Notes: a model not told the origin generated them from the sequence alone. A stretch of 19,088 nucleotides of DNA from Bacteroidales bacterium (GCA_007123065.1 SKSI01000047.1:1-19088), one strand, 5' to 3'; positions 1 to 7,415 are shown, counted from the first letter of the stretch. Translations and numbers: made by a program.

Positions 1-2
1 AA

Positions 3-173
3 TGGATGCCCGAGTACGCAAACAAAAATCGAGTGCTGGGTGCTGTCGCTTATCTCCGGGTCAATTCCAACAGCAATATGATGGCCGAAAAACATGGCCT
101 GTTCACCATCCGCGCCACCGGCAAAAGCGCGAAAATTGTAAATACCGAAGACTTCGAACCGACAGAATTCTAA
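3..173 (+). CDS. 3' end of a hypothetical protein, possibly PD-(D/E)XK/DUF3782-like (5' truncated by window edge)
   Basis: An open frame enters from the left edge and gives 56 codons ending in TAA at 171-173. The peptide contains LGAVAYLRVNSNSNMMAE, then HGLFTIRATG, and ends VNTEDFEPTEF. This order (a hydrophobic GAVA strand, then a polar helix, then GLF plus a hydrophobic strand, then an acidic D/E-x-F-x-P tail) resembles the C-termini I recall for uncharacterised DUF3782 or PD-(D/E)XK nuclease-like proteins with a coiled-coil N-terminus. That match is from memory and rests on the tail only; the catalytic region lies outside the window. It is the only plus-strand gene seen and it converges on argS. 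The overlapping frame starting with ATG at base 3-5 of another phase is a shadow. Confidence 0.6.
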   Translation, partial: WMPEYANKNRVLGAVAYLRVNSNSNMMAEKHGLFTIRATGKSAKIVNTEDFEPTEF

Positions 174-186
174 GGTTAAGATAATT

Positions 187-207
187 CCGATTATCGATTG
201 TCGATTG
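187..207. repeat. Short 7-bp tandem repeat (3 copies)
   Basis: Three consecutive 7-mers, CCGATTA, TCGATTG and TCGATTG, lie 13 bases after the stop codon of the truncated plus-strand gene. The array is too short to exclude chance alone, but it lies in the same 323-bp convergent intergenic gap as the hexamer array. The stretch 171-180 (TAAGGTTAAG) just before it is also an inverted copy of the core of that hexamer array. Confidence 0.4.
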
Positions 208-244
208 CCAATTATTAATGCTGTATTTTCAGGGTCTGTGACTG

Positions 245-261
245 AAAAACCCCGAAGGGGT
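245..261 (-). terminator. Intrinsic terminator, probably for argS
   Basis: On the minus strand a perfect 5-bp stem (ACCCC/GGGGT) closes a TTC loop, and the last T of the stem continues into a T run (complement of AAAAA at 245-249). Orientation fits minus-strand transcription only, since the plus-strand side is not followed by T residues. It lies 236 bp after the argS stop codon, so the argS messenger would include the whole hexamer array in its 3' untranslated region. Confidence 0.65.
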
Positions 262-348
262 GATATGATTCTGGGATGATGCAGACGCGACGATTAAACC
301 ACCCGTAATGACAGGGTTTGACCTGTGCACTAACGCGCATCCTAACTC

Positions 349-456
349 TTAATCTTAACCTTAACCTTAATCTTAACCTTAACCTTAATCTTAACCTTAA
401 CCTTAATCTTAACCTTAACCTTAATCTTAACCTTAACCTTAACCTTAACCTTAACC
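349..456. repeat. Telomere-like hexamer array TTAAYC with 18-bp higher-order unit
   Basis: Eighteen contiguous hexamers. The first fifteen form five identical copies of the 18-mer TTAATCTTAACCTTAACC (349-438), followed by three plain TTAACC units (439-456). A degenerate unit (CTAACTC) precedes it at 342-348. The array lies between the convergent ends of the truncated plus-strand gene and argS, inside the predicted argS 3' untranslated region. On the minus strand it reads GGTTAA/GATTAA. The Leu-Asn and Leu-Arg repeat reading frames across it are artefacts of the 6-bp period and not genes. Confidence 0.97.
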
Positions 457-496
457 TTATTTGTGTGCTGCAACACATAAAACAGGAAATAGTTTG

Positions 497-2308
497 TTAC
501 ATCCGGTCGGGTACGTCAATTCCCAGTAGAAACATACTATTGCGGATGTTGTGCGCAATAAGTTTCAGCAGATGGAGCCTGAAATCGCTGATGGCCCCGT
601 TGGGCTCGTTGAGTACCGGGTACTCGTGGTAAAACTGGTTGAATTCCTTACACAATTCATAGACATAGTTGGCGATGAGGGCCGGACTATGCTCCCGGGC
701 GGCTTCCGGCAGCAGGTTTGCAAAGCTGTGTATGTTTTTCAGCAATGAGATCTCCTTGTTATTCAGCAGGGCGGCATCCAGCTCCAGGGTGGCGTCCCTC
801 AGCCTTTTTTCTCCGGCTTTTCTCAGGATGGAGGAGATGCGCGCAAAGGTGTATTGTATGAATGGACCGGTGTTTCCATTGAAATCAATCGACTCCTCCG
901 GGTTGAACAGCATGTTCTTTTTGGGATCCACTTTAAGAATGAAATATTTTAGTGCACCCAGACCGATCATATGGTACAGTTTTTCTTTCTCAGTGGAAGT
1001 GAAATCCTCTGTTTTTCCAAGCTCTTCAGTGGTTTTGCGTGCCCTTTCTACCATCTCGTCCATCAGGTCGTCGGCGTCTACCACCGTACCTTCGCGTGAT
1101 TTCATTCGTCCGGCCGGAAGCTCCACCATGCCATAGCTAAGGTGGTGAATAATGTTGTGGTAAGGCTTGTCAAGTTTTTTAAGCACTTTTTTAAGTACAT
1201 CGAAATGGTAGTTTTGCTCGTTTCCGACCACATAGATCATCTGCTTAGGGTGATAGTCGTCGAATCGCAGCTGGGCCGTTCCAATATCCTGTGTCATATA
1301 CACCGAAGTGCCATCGGCACGCAGCAACAATTTATCATCCAGATTGTATTCGCTGAGCACTGCCCAAACGGAGCCGTCCTCTTTTTTGACAAGCTGCTCA
1401 TTCGCCAGGCCCTGTATGACGATATCACGTCCAAGCAGATAGGTATCTGATTCGAAATAAATCTTGTCGAAGGAGATGCCCATCTGTTCGTAAGTATGGT
1501 CAAAACCATCATACACCCAATCGTTCATCTTCTTCCATACCTCCATCACTTCCGGGTCGCGTTCCTCCCACCTTCGAAGCAAATCCTGTGCTTCCTGCAT
1601 CAGTGGTGCATTCTTCCTGGCTTCATCCTCTTTGACCCCCTGTGATTCAATTAAAGCCTGAACCTCTTTGCGCAATTCTGTTTCGAAGCGCACGTAGTAG
1701 TCTCCTACCAGCTTATCCCCCTTTTTACCGGTATTTTCCGGCGTTTCCCCGGCACCATACTTTATCCAGGCCAGTATTGATTTGCAGATATGGATGCCAC
1801 GGTCGTTCACCAGGTTTACCTTCTCTACACGATGGCCGGCGGCTTCAAGGATACGTGCCACCGAAAAGCCGAGCAGGTTGTTGCGGATATGTCCAAGGTG
1901 GAGGGGCTTATTGGTGTTTGGGGAGGAGAACTCTACAACCACCGGTTTTGTGTTTTCCCGATCTTGTGTTTTTAGTATTCCAAAGCATTGATTATCAACA
2001 TTATTATTTAGGAAATCAAGCCAAAAAGACTTCTTGAGCACGATGTTCAGGAAGCCTTTTTCCACGTTGAAGGTGTCCACCTCTTCCACGTTTTGCAGAA
2101 CGGCTGTACCGATCAATTCGGCGCATTGCTCAGGCGAGCGGCGCAGCATTTTTACAAAGGGGAAGACTACCAGCGTCAGGTCGCCTTCAAAATCCTTTCG
2201 GGTTTTTTGGATGATAATGCTATTTTCCTGCAGCGTCTGTCCTGTTTCGTTTGCAATGATCTCTGAAACCGCATGGGCGATCTTCCGTTCGATAGTCATG
2301 GTTTTCAT
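497..2308 (-). CDS. argS: Arginyl-tRNA synthetase
   Basis: Charges tRNA-Arg with arginine using ATP in the cytoplasm. The 603-residue length is normal for the family. An N-terminal additional domain (about 1-110) leads into the class I Rossmann core, whose HIGH motif appears as HLGH at 137-140 within SSPNTNKPLHLGH. The KMSKS-equivalent is MKSREG at 402-407, and a DALR-type helical anticodon-binding domain fills the C-terminus, ending in GIDVPDRM. The first ATG (MKTMTIERK) is used; a second ATG three codons in is equally possible, as there is no Shine-Dalgarno sequence to choose. A TAAATTTG promoter box ends 9 bases upstream of the first ATG, so the leader would be extremely short, which slightly favours the second ATG. 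It appears to be transcribed alone and to end at the terminator at 245-261. Confidence 0.98.
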   Translation of the reverse strand: MKTMTIERKIAHAVSEIIANETGQTLQENSIIIQKTRKDFEGDLTLVVFPFVKMLRRSPEQCAELIGTAVLQNVEEVDTFNVEKGFLNIVLKKSFWLDFLNNNVDNQCFGILKTQDRENTKPVVVEFSSPNTNKPLHLGHIRNNLLGFSVARILEAAGHRVEKVNLVNDRGIHICKSILAWIKYGAGETPENTGKKGDKLVGDYYVRFETELRKEVQALIESQGVKEDEARKNAPLMQEAQDLLRRWEERDPEVMEVWKKMNDWVYDGFDHTYEQMGISFDKIYFESDTYLLGRDIVIQGLANEQLVKKEDGSVWAVLSEYNLDDKLLLRADGTSVYMTQDIGTAQLRFDDYHPKQMIYVVGNEQNYHFDVLKKVLKKLDKPYHNIIHHLSYGMVELPAGRMKSREGTVVDADDLMDEMVERARKTTEELGKTEDFTSTEKEKLYHMIGLGALKYFILKVDPKKNMLFNPEESIDFNGNTGPFIQYTFARISSILRKAGEKRLRDATLELDAALLNNKEISLLKNIHSFANLLPEAAREHSPALIANYVYELCKEFNQFYHEYPVLNEPNGAISDFRLHLLKLIAHNIRNSMFLLGIDVPDRM

Positions 2309-2316
2309 TTTGGATG

Positions 2317-2324
2317 CAAATTTA
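2317..2324 (-). promoter_or_regulatory. Candidate Bacteroidota -7 box for argS
   Basis: The minus strand reads TAAATTTGCA, matching the TAnnTTTG -7 consensus of the Bacteroidota primary sigma factor. No convincing TTTG -33 element sits about 17-21 bases upstream, so this is a one-box match. Its position directly before the argS start is typical of the phylum. Confidence 0.45.
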
Positions 2325-2645
2325 CAGGATTTTCTTGCATCTGTTTATAATTTCGCAGCTGTTTGAATGTTTGCGTTTTGTGTTTATGCCTAAGATGCCG
2401 AATGGATGTTAGAAGTCAGAGGTTGGATTATCTTCTTCCTTCGAGCTTAGGGCTTTCGACTTCGTGCATCCATCAGTGATGTTTTTTTGCAATATTTCTC
2501 TGGATGGCAGAAAAACATATCAAGTGAATCTTGAAGAAAGGTCAATTTAGTCCTGAACGGAATGTAACGGCGTGAAGATCTGTGATCAGCCTGAATGATT
2601 CTTCGCTAATGCTCAGAATAACACAACACCTCCAAACAAACATTC
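2325..2645. other. Non-coding intergenic stretch between argS promoter and 8-bp array
   Basis: No convincing gene is seen on either strand. It contains a TC-rich low-complexity patch at about 2430-2465 (CTTCTTCCTTCGAGC and similar) that looks like a decayed short repeat. A weak minus-strand hairpin at 2520-2534 (TCAAG/CTTGA) lies near a T run (complement of 2511-2515) and could be a poor terminator for the AbgT gene. The last bases (2637-2645) are degenerate copies of the adjoining 8-bp unit. Confidence 0.5.
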
Positions 2646-2805
2646 CAACCAATCACCCATTCAACCAATCACCCATTCAACCAATCAACAATTCAACCAA
2701 TCACCCATTCAACCAATCACCCAATCAACCAATCACCCAATCAACCAATCAACAATTCATCCAATCAACAATTTATCCAATCAACCAATCAACCAATCAC
2801 CCATT
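2646..2805. repeat. 8-bp (16-bp paired) tandem array abutting the AbgT stop codon
   Basis: Twenty 8-bp units in unbroken register. Odd-numbered units are almost constant: CAACCAAT in eight of ten, with single-base variants at 2758 and 2774. Even-numbered units vary among CACCCATT, CACCCAAT and CAACAATT, with one CAACCAAT, so the real period is 16 bp. On the minus (coding) strand the unit reads ATTGGTTG and can be phased as GTTG plus four bases. The array ends one base before the AbgT stop codon (2807-2809), so it forms the start of that gene's 3' untranslated region. Confidence 0.97.
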
Positions 2806-2806
2806 C

Positions 2807-4348
2807 CTAGTTGATGTAAATCGGTCCGTCAGGTCCAAGCGGAATCCCCAGCCAGACCCATAACATCAGCGTTGCAATCCATATAACCCCGAGGATGATG
2901 GTGTAAGGCAGCATGGTTGATATGATTGTACCAATCCCGTATCGTTCGTCATATTTTTGCGCAAAGGTAACGATCAGGGCAAAGTAACTCATCATGGGCG
3001 TGACCAGGTTGGTCAGACTGTCGCCTATGCGGAAAGCCGCTTGTGTGATACCTGGATGGTAGGCGTTATCCAGCAACATAAGCATCGGGATGAACACCGG
3101 TGCGATAATCGCCCATTTTGCGGATGCACTGCCCATAAAAAGGTTAATAAATGCTGATAGGAGCACAAATGACGCGATCAATACAGGCCCGGTAAAACCA
3201 ATATCACGCAATCCGGCAGCTCCGCGGATGGCAATGATGAGTCCCAGGTTGGATTCATTAAAGAAATACACAAACTGGGCTGCAAAAAATACCAATACGA
3301 TATAGGAGCCCATCCCACTCATTGATTTGATGATATGCTTCATCATATCCTTGTCGTTGCGCACGGTTCCCACAATGATTCCATAAACCAGCGCAGGAAT
3401 GAAGAATAATAGCAGAATCCCGATGATGATACCGTCGAAGAATGGCGAGTGCAGCACTGATCCCGTCTCCGGATCACGCAGGAGTCCGTTTTCCGGAATA
3501 ATGGTAAACGCAAACAGAACAATGAATAGCACAACAGAGATACCTGCCCATCTCAGTCCTTTAATTTCAACAGGTTTCAATTGTTCGATGGCAAAGTGCT
3601 TGGCAGGACCGGTATATTTTCCAAGGCGGGGTTCAACAACTTTGTCTGTTACCCATACACCAACAAAGAGAACCACAAAACTGGATGCGATCATGAAATA
3701 ATAATTCACAGCCGGGTTGACAACCATATCAGGTATAATCATCTGAGCAGCAGAAGTAGATATCCCTGCCAGTATCGGGTCGATCGAACCAATGACGAAA
3801 TTGGCTCCAAATCCTCCGCTCACCCCACAGAAAGCAGCCGCGAGTCCGGCCATCGGATGGCGGCCGATACCGTGAAAGATCATTGCACCAAGAGGGATCA
3901 GAATCACATATCCGGCTTCCACTGCCAGTCCTGAAATGATACCGGCCAAAACAACAGCAGCGGTGATCATTTTCGGAGGGGCACCCAGGACCAGTGCTCG
4001 TATCATTATGTTAAACAAACCGGTACCCTCGGCAAGTCCGATTCCCACCATTACCACAAGAACATAACCAAGTGGAGGAAACCTCAGAAAATTATCAAGA
4101 ATGTTGGTATACATCCAACGGAAACCATCGGCACTTAAAAGGTTTTTAGCCGTCACAAGGCTTCCGTCAACCGGGTGCACAGCCGAAACCCCCGTCCAGT
4201 AGCTAATGGCGGATATCAGTACGACGATTCCGGCCAGCATGGCGAATATGGTTGCCGGATGCGGCAAACGGTTTCCGACAACTTCAATGAAATCAAGAAT
4301 TTTAGTAAAGATACCACTGGGTTTTTTGATCTTATTATCAGGATTCAT
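2807..4348 (-). CDS. AbgT-family transporter (p-aminobenzoyl-glutamate transporter family)
   Basis: A polytopic inner-membrane protein of 513 residues, the usual AbgT length. Characterised AbgT proteins take up p-aminobenzoyl-glutamate; the related MtrF is reported to export sulfonamides. A cytoplasmic N-terminus (about 1-32, ending VVGNRLPHPATIF) leads to a first membrane span at about 33-50. Family-typical segments follow: GIGLAEGTGLF, AGYVILIPLGAMIFHGIGRHP, the hairpin region FGANFVIGSIDPILAGIST, and near the end DSLTNLVTPMMSYFALI. The substrate cannot be told from sequence. Its upstream neighbour is an exported S9 peptidase 47 bp away, so co-transcription is likely and peptide-type cargo is an inference. 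Both gene ends are flanked by 8-bp repeat arrays, one abutting the stop codon and one starting 7 bases upstream of the start codon. Confidence 0.95.
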   Translation of the reverse strand: MNPDNKIKKPSGIFTKILDFIEVVGNRLPHPATIFAMLAGIVVLISAISYWTGVSAVHPVDGSLVTAKNLLSADGFRWMYTNILDNFLRFPPLGYVLVVMVGIGLAEGTGLFNIMIRALVLGAPPKMITAAVVLAGIISGLAVEAGYVILIPLGAMIFHGIGRHPMAGLAAAFCGVSGGFGANFVIGSIDPILAGISTSAAQMIIPDMVVNPAVNYYFMIASSFVVLFVGVWVTDKVVEPRLGKYTGPAKHFAIEQLKPVEIKGLRWAGISVVLFIVLFAFTIIPENGLLRDPETGSVLHSPFFDGIIIGILLLFFIPALVYGIIVGTVRNDKDMMKHIIKSMSGMGSYIVLVFFAAQFVYFFNESNLGLIIAIRGAAGLRDIGFTGPVLIASFVLLSAFINLFMGSASAKWAIIAPVFIPMLMLLDNAYHPGITQAAFRIGDSLTNLVTPMMSYFALIVTFAQKYDERYGIGTIISTMLPYTIILGVIWIATLMLWVWLGIPLGPDGPIYIN

Positions 4349-4354
4349 AAAGAA

Positions 4355-4380
4355 GGTTTAGTTGTTTGGTTGTTTAGTTG
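4355..4380. repeat. Short 8-bp array next to the AbgT start codon
   Basis: Three units in register, GGTTTAGT, TGTTTGGT and TGTTTAGT, plus a trailing TG. The last full unit is identical to the unit of the array in front of ftsW. It occupies most of the 47-bp gap between the S9 peptidase stop and the AbgT start. The minus-strand reading (CAACCAAACAAC core) is nearly complementary to the minus-strand reading of the array at the other end of AbgT. Confidence 0.8.
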
Positions 4381-4395
4381 AAATTGGTAATGGTA

Positions 4396-6426
4396 TCAGT
4401 CAATCAATGCGTCAGGGTAGCGGTCTGGCATTTCATCCCTGGGCTTATCAAGCCTCAGGTAGTAATCAAACCATTCCATTGTCCGTACCAAATAATCAAG
4501 GCGATGCACATTGCGGGCATTTCCGTGTCCTTCATTCTCATACCAGATCAGGCGGACGGGAGCCTTGCCGTGCATCCTTAATGCCCGGTACATTTCCAGA
4601 CTCTGAGAAGGATGTACCCTGGGATCTGCATCACCATGAAGAATCAGGGTTGGAGTAAGGCTCTGGTGTGCATATTTCACGGGACTGCGGCTGTAAACAT
4701 CCTGCCAGTCTTCGTGTGTCCAGTAACCCCAGTGTACCATGTAATCTTCCCAGGGGATGTCTGTTGTGTTTCGTTTAGATACCTGGTTTGAAATGCCAAC
4801 AAACATAACTGCTGCGGCAAATCTGTCTGTATGTTTTGTGGCCGACCAGGCGGAAAAGTAACCGCCATAAGAACCGCCACCAATGCCCACACGGTCGATA
4901 TCTACATAACCGATATCGATCAGATGATCAATGCCGTCAAGCACATCGTCGTATTCAACACCCACAAGGTCCCCATAACCGGCCATCGTGAAATCAACAC
5001 CGCGACCGGAACTGGCACGGTAGTTTGGCATAAACACAAAATAGCCACGTGCAGCGGCAACTTGTCCCCAGATGCTGTATGCAGTGACCCATCCGTTTTG
5101 AACAGCCGCTTCCGGTCCGCCATGGATATAGGTGATCAGGGGATAGTTTTTCCCTTCTTCATAATCAAGCGGGTATACCAGGACCCCTTCAATATCCTGA
5201 TCATCACGTGCATAATATGTCAGTTTGCGCTGATCCGTCAGACGGATGTCTTCCAGCCAGGGGTTGTGATTGGTGAGCTTTTGTAATTCTTTTCTTTCAA
5301 TGTCAAAGACAAAAAGCTCGTTAGGGTGAGCGGGTGTATTTGCAGAAAGAACAATTGTGCCGTCATCGTGTTGGAAGCTTCTGAAAACAATGGTTTCCGG
5401 TTCAATGAGAATGTTGCGCTCCTCTTTATCCAGTTTTTGCTTGCTCAAAACGATGTCTACACCCTCTTCTGCGGCATAAAGTAAAGTATTGGTGTCTTTC
5501 CATGCAACATCGATCACAGACAACTCCATATCCTGAGCATAATTGCGTAATTCTTCAAACGGAGGAATGGTGTCGGCTTCCAGGTCAATTACATAAAGGC
5601 TGCCCACAACGGAGTCTTCCATTTTGCTTGCCGCACGGAATGCCAGTTTGGTCCCGTCGGGGCTGAATGCCATATTGCCCAGCTTCCCGGGGTTATCCAT
5701 AATCATTTCCACATCTCCCGTTTCGAGGTTAACCAGGTGGATGCGCTTGAACATATAACTGTCGTCAACCAAATTGCGTGGGGCAATCGCTGCTGCTGCA
5801 TATTTTTTATCAGGACTCAGGGTGAAGTCAAAGATCGTCATACCTTCAGTTACCTGTCGTGTTTCATGTGTGCCAATATGGTAAACATATAAGTTTCTGT
5901 GGACCCACTCTTCCTCATAAACTTCAATCTGATAACCCTTGTTTCGCAATTCCTGCCGCAGCGGATCCTGAGGACCGGTAGCTACAATGGCCAACCTTTC
6001 ATCATCGATGAAGGAATAGCTCATCACGCTGGAAGTGTGCTCTGTGATGGCGCGTGGCTCCCCTCCCCGCAAACTCATTGCATAGACCTGTACGTGCGGA
6101 AGGTCCTGAAGGTTTGCCCTGAAAGTTACAGCATCACCGGATGGTGTCCACCCGATGTTAAAAACTCTTCGGTTGCCGGTCATAAATGGGATGATGTCGT
6201 CATTGGCACGATCGTACACATAAAGTTCCCGGTAGTCGTTGCCAGCAGAATGGTTAAACGGCCTGGGAACGTTCAGCGTAAAAGCAATATATTGCTGATC
6301 GGGCGACATAGATACCTCAACGACCGTCCTCAGGTCGAAAATGTTGTGCGTGGTAAGGATTTCATCGGCCTGAACAAAAGGAGTGGCCCACCATAAAAAA
6401 GCGAAGATAATCGTCAGTTTGCGCAT
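4396..6426 (-). CDS. S9 family peptidase (prolyl oligopeptidase/acylaminoacyl-peptidase type), exported
   Basis: A serine peptidase of 676 residues that probably cleaves short peptides in the periplasm. Residues 1-20 form a signal peptide (positively charged MRK, hydrophobic core, cleavage probably near VQA|DE). Residues about 30-400 hold WD40-like beta-propeller strands, for example SPDQQYIAFT and SPDGTKLAF. From about 415 comes the alpha/beta hydrolase domain, with the oxyanion-region motif YIHGGPEA. The nucleophile is Ser519 in GGGSYGG, with Asp601 in HGDADPRV and His634 in NEGHGN, so the triad is intact. It follows ispE after a 128-bp gap containing a candidate promoter and precedes AbgT. 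Specificity (dipeptidyl, oligo or acylaminoacyl) cannot be decided by eye. Confidence 0.95.
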   Translation of the reverse strand: MRKLTIIFAFLWWATPFVQADEILTTHNIFDLRTVVEVSMSPDQQYIAFTLNVPRPFNHSAGNDYRELYVYDRANDDIIPFMTGNRRVFNIGWTPSGDAVTFRANLQDLPHVQVYAMSLRGGEPRAITEHTSSVMSYSFIDDERLAIVATGPQDPLRQELRNKGYQIEVYEEEWVHRNLYVYHIGTHETRQVTEGMTIFDFTLSPDKKYAAAAIAPRNLVDDSYMFKRIHLVNLETGDVEMIMDNPGKLGNMAFSPDGTKLAFRAASKMEDSVVGSLYVIDLEADTIPPFEELRNYAQDMELSVIDVAWKDTNTLLYAAEEGVDIVLSKQKLDKEERNILIEPETIVFRSFQHDDGTIVLSANTPAHPNELFVFDIERKELQKLTNHNPWLEDIRLTDQRKLTYYARDDQDIEGVLVYPLDYEEGKNYPLITYIHGGPEAAVQNGWVTAYSIWGQVAAARGYFVFMPNYRASSGRGVDFTMAGYGDLVGVEYDDVLDGIDHLIDIGYVDIDRVGIGGGSYGGYFSAWSATKHTDRFAAAVMFVGISNQVSKRNTTDIPWEDYMVHWGYWTHEDWQDVYSRSPVKYAHQSLTPTLILHGDADPRVHPSQSLEMYRALRMHGKAPVRLIWYENEGHGNARNVHRLDYLVRTMEWFDYYLRLDKPRDEMPDRYPDALID

Positions 6427-6511
6427 ATTTGTTGCTTTTTGTGAATAATTGCTTTTTAGCTGTTTTACCGATTTAAAGAGAACTGCACTGCAGCAAAAAC
6501 CGGATTGGCCA

Positions 6512-6544
6512 CAAATTTAATGATTTTTAGAAAATGAGGGCAAT
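6512..6544 (-). promoter_or_regulatory. Candidate promoter for the S9 peptidase-AbgT pair
   Basis: On the minus strand a TAAATTTG -7 box (6512-6519) lies 21 bases downstream of ATTG (6541-6544), approximating the Bacteroidota TTTG/TAnnTTTG promoter. It sits in the 128-bp gap between ispE and the peptidase gene. The predicted leader would be about 80 nucleotides. No terminator for ispE is visible, so read-through from upstream is also possible. Confidence 0.4.
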
Positions 6545-6554
6545 GATTGTGTTT

Positions 6555-7415
6555 TTATGAATGAAAGCCCCGATACAGGCCGACTCTGCAGTCAGGAAAA
6601 GCTTTTTGTAATGGAAAAACAACTTTTGAATCAGTAAAAAGTCCAAATATAGCCGATCCACTGCCGCTTAAGGAAGCATATACTGCTCCGTGGTTCAATA
6701 ACCGGGTTTTGATTTCTTCCAAATATGGGTGTTCCTGAAAAATTACGTCTTCAAAGTCGTTTGTCAATTGGGTTTGCCAGCCGGAAACAGGTAGTTCCAG
6801 TATTTTATTAAGCGGTGTTCTTTCACTTACCGGATTGACCTTTTTATAAGCATAGGAAGTGCTCAGGTGGATTGGCGGAATGATAATTATGATGCAATAA
6901 TCAGAAAGATCTGGGGTATTTATTGATTCGATTGTTTCTCCGCGGCCAGTTACAAGCATTGTTTTGTTATGCAGGAAAAACGGGCAATCACTGCCCATCT
7001 CAATCGATAGTGTATGAAGCCGGCTTTGTGTCAGGTTAAGTCTGAAATACCGGTTGAGCATCAAAAGCATAAATGCTCCGTTGGAACTGCCGCCTGCAAG
7101 TCCGGATCCAGAGGGAATCCCCTTGCGGAGGTGTATGCGAAGTGGTGGTAAAGCACCGGATTTTGGTCCGGAATGAATGCGCAATTCTTTTTGCACCAGT
7201 TGGTATGCTTTCCAAACCAGATTTTCTGAAAGGTCACCGGGTATAGGTATTCCGGTTGTTATGATTTTTGTTTTGCCGTTCGTGGCAGGAACAAACTCCA
7301 GAGCATCACAGATCGAAACGGGCAGCATCACAGTCTCAATGTCATGAAAACCGTCCCCGCGCTTTGCCTTGACATACAGCCCCAGAGTAATTCGGCCATT
7401 TGGAAAAGAGATCAT
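6555..7415 (-). CDS. ispE: 4-diphosphocytidyl-2-C-methyl-D-erythritol kinase
   Basis: Phosphorylates CDP-methylerythritol in the MEP isoprenoid pathway (cytoplasm). At 286 residues the length is normal. It is a GHMP kinase: the N-terminal motif is PNGRITLGLYVKAKRGDG (5-22), the ATP-binding loop is IPSGSGLAGGSSNGA (110-124), and the substrate-side aspartate is Asp143 in MGSDCPFFL. A C-terminal SLSGSGSAIFGLF motif is also present. The family's N-terminal lysine (Lys10 in E. coli, normally in PNAKINLGL) is replaced by Arg8 here, and the loop reads LAGGSSNG rather than the more usual LGGGSADA. It follows the AsmA-like gene by 40 bp, so it is probably co-transcribed. The overall match leaves little doubt about the family, but full activity is less certain because of the substitution. 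Confidence 0.93.
   Translation of the reverse strand: MISFPNGRITLGLYVKAKRGDGFHDIETVMLPVSICDALEFVPATNGKTKIITTGIPIPGDLSENLVWKAYQLVQKELRIHSGPKSGALPPLRIHLRKGIPSGSGLAGGSSNGAFMLLMLNRYFRLNLTQSRLHTLSIEMGSDCPFFLHNKTMLVTGRGETIESINTPDLSDYCIIIIIPPIHLSTSYAYKKVNPVSERTPLNKILELPVSGWQTQLTNDFEDVIFQEHPYLEEIKTRLLNHGAVYASLSGSGSAIFGLFTDSKVVFPLQKAFPDCRVGLYRGFHS

Noticed and set aside
349..456. True chromosome-end telomere
   Set aside because: The hexamer resembles eukaryotic telomere repeats only superficially. It is internal, short, flanked by bacterial genes on both sides, and its units are of two types.
462..477. Hairpin TGTGT/ACACA just after the argS stop as a terminator
   Set aside because: The stem is 5 bp with a 6-base loop and there is no T run after it; the hairpin at 245-261 is a better terminator.
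215..632. Long open frames across the hexamer array encoding Leu-Arg or Leu-Asn repeats (215-478 minus, 318-632 plus)
   Set aside because: They exist only because the 6-bp period keeps every frame open; there is no coding-like sequence outside the array, and the plus-strand frame runs into argS antisense.
669..1136. Plus-strand frames inside argS, AbgT, ftsZ and others
   Set aside because: Each is antisense to a gene with clear family motifs and shows no recognisable protein features.
2475..2498. Plus-strand hairpin CATC/GATG followed by a T run as a terminator
   Set aside because: The stem is only four pairs and there is no plus-strand gene upstream of it.
349..2805. CRISPR array
   Set aside because: The units are 6-8 bp, directly contiguous, with no spacers and no cas genes nearby.
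2582..2863. Plus-strand frame rich in Asn, Gln, Pro and Thr over the 8-bp array
   Set aside because: It is a translation of the repeat and runs antisense into the AbgT gene.
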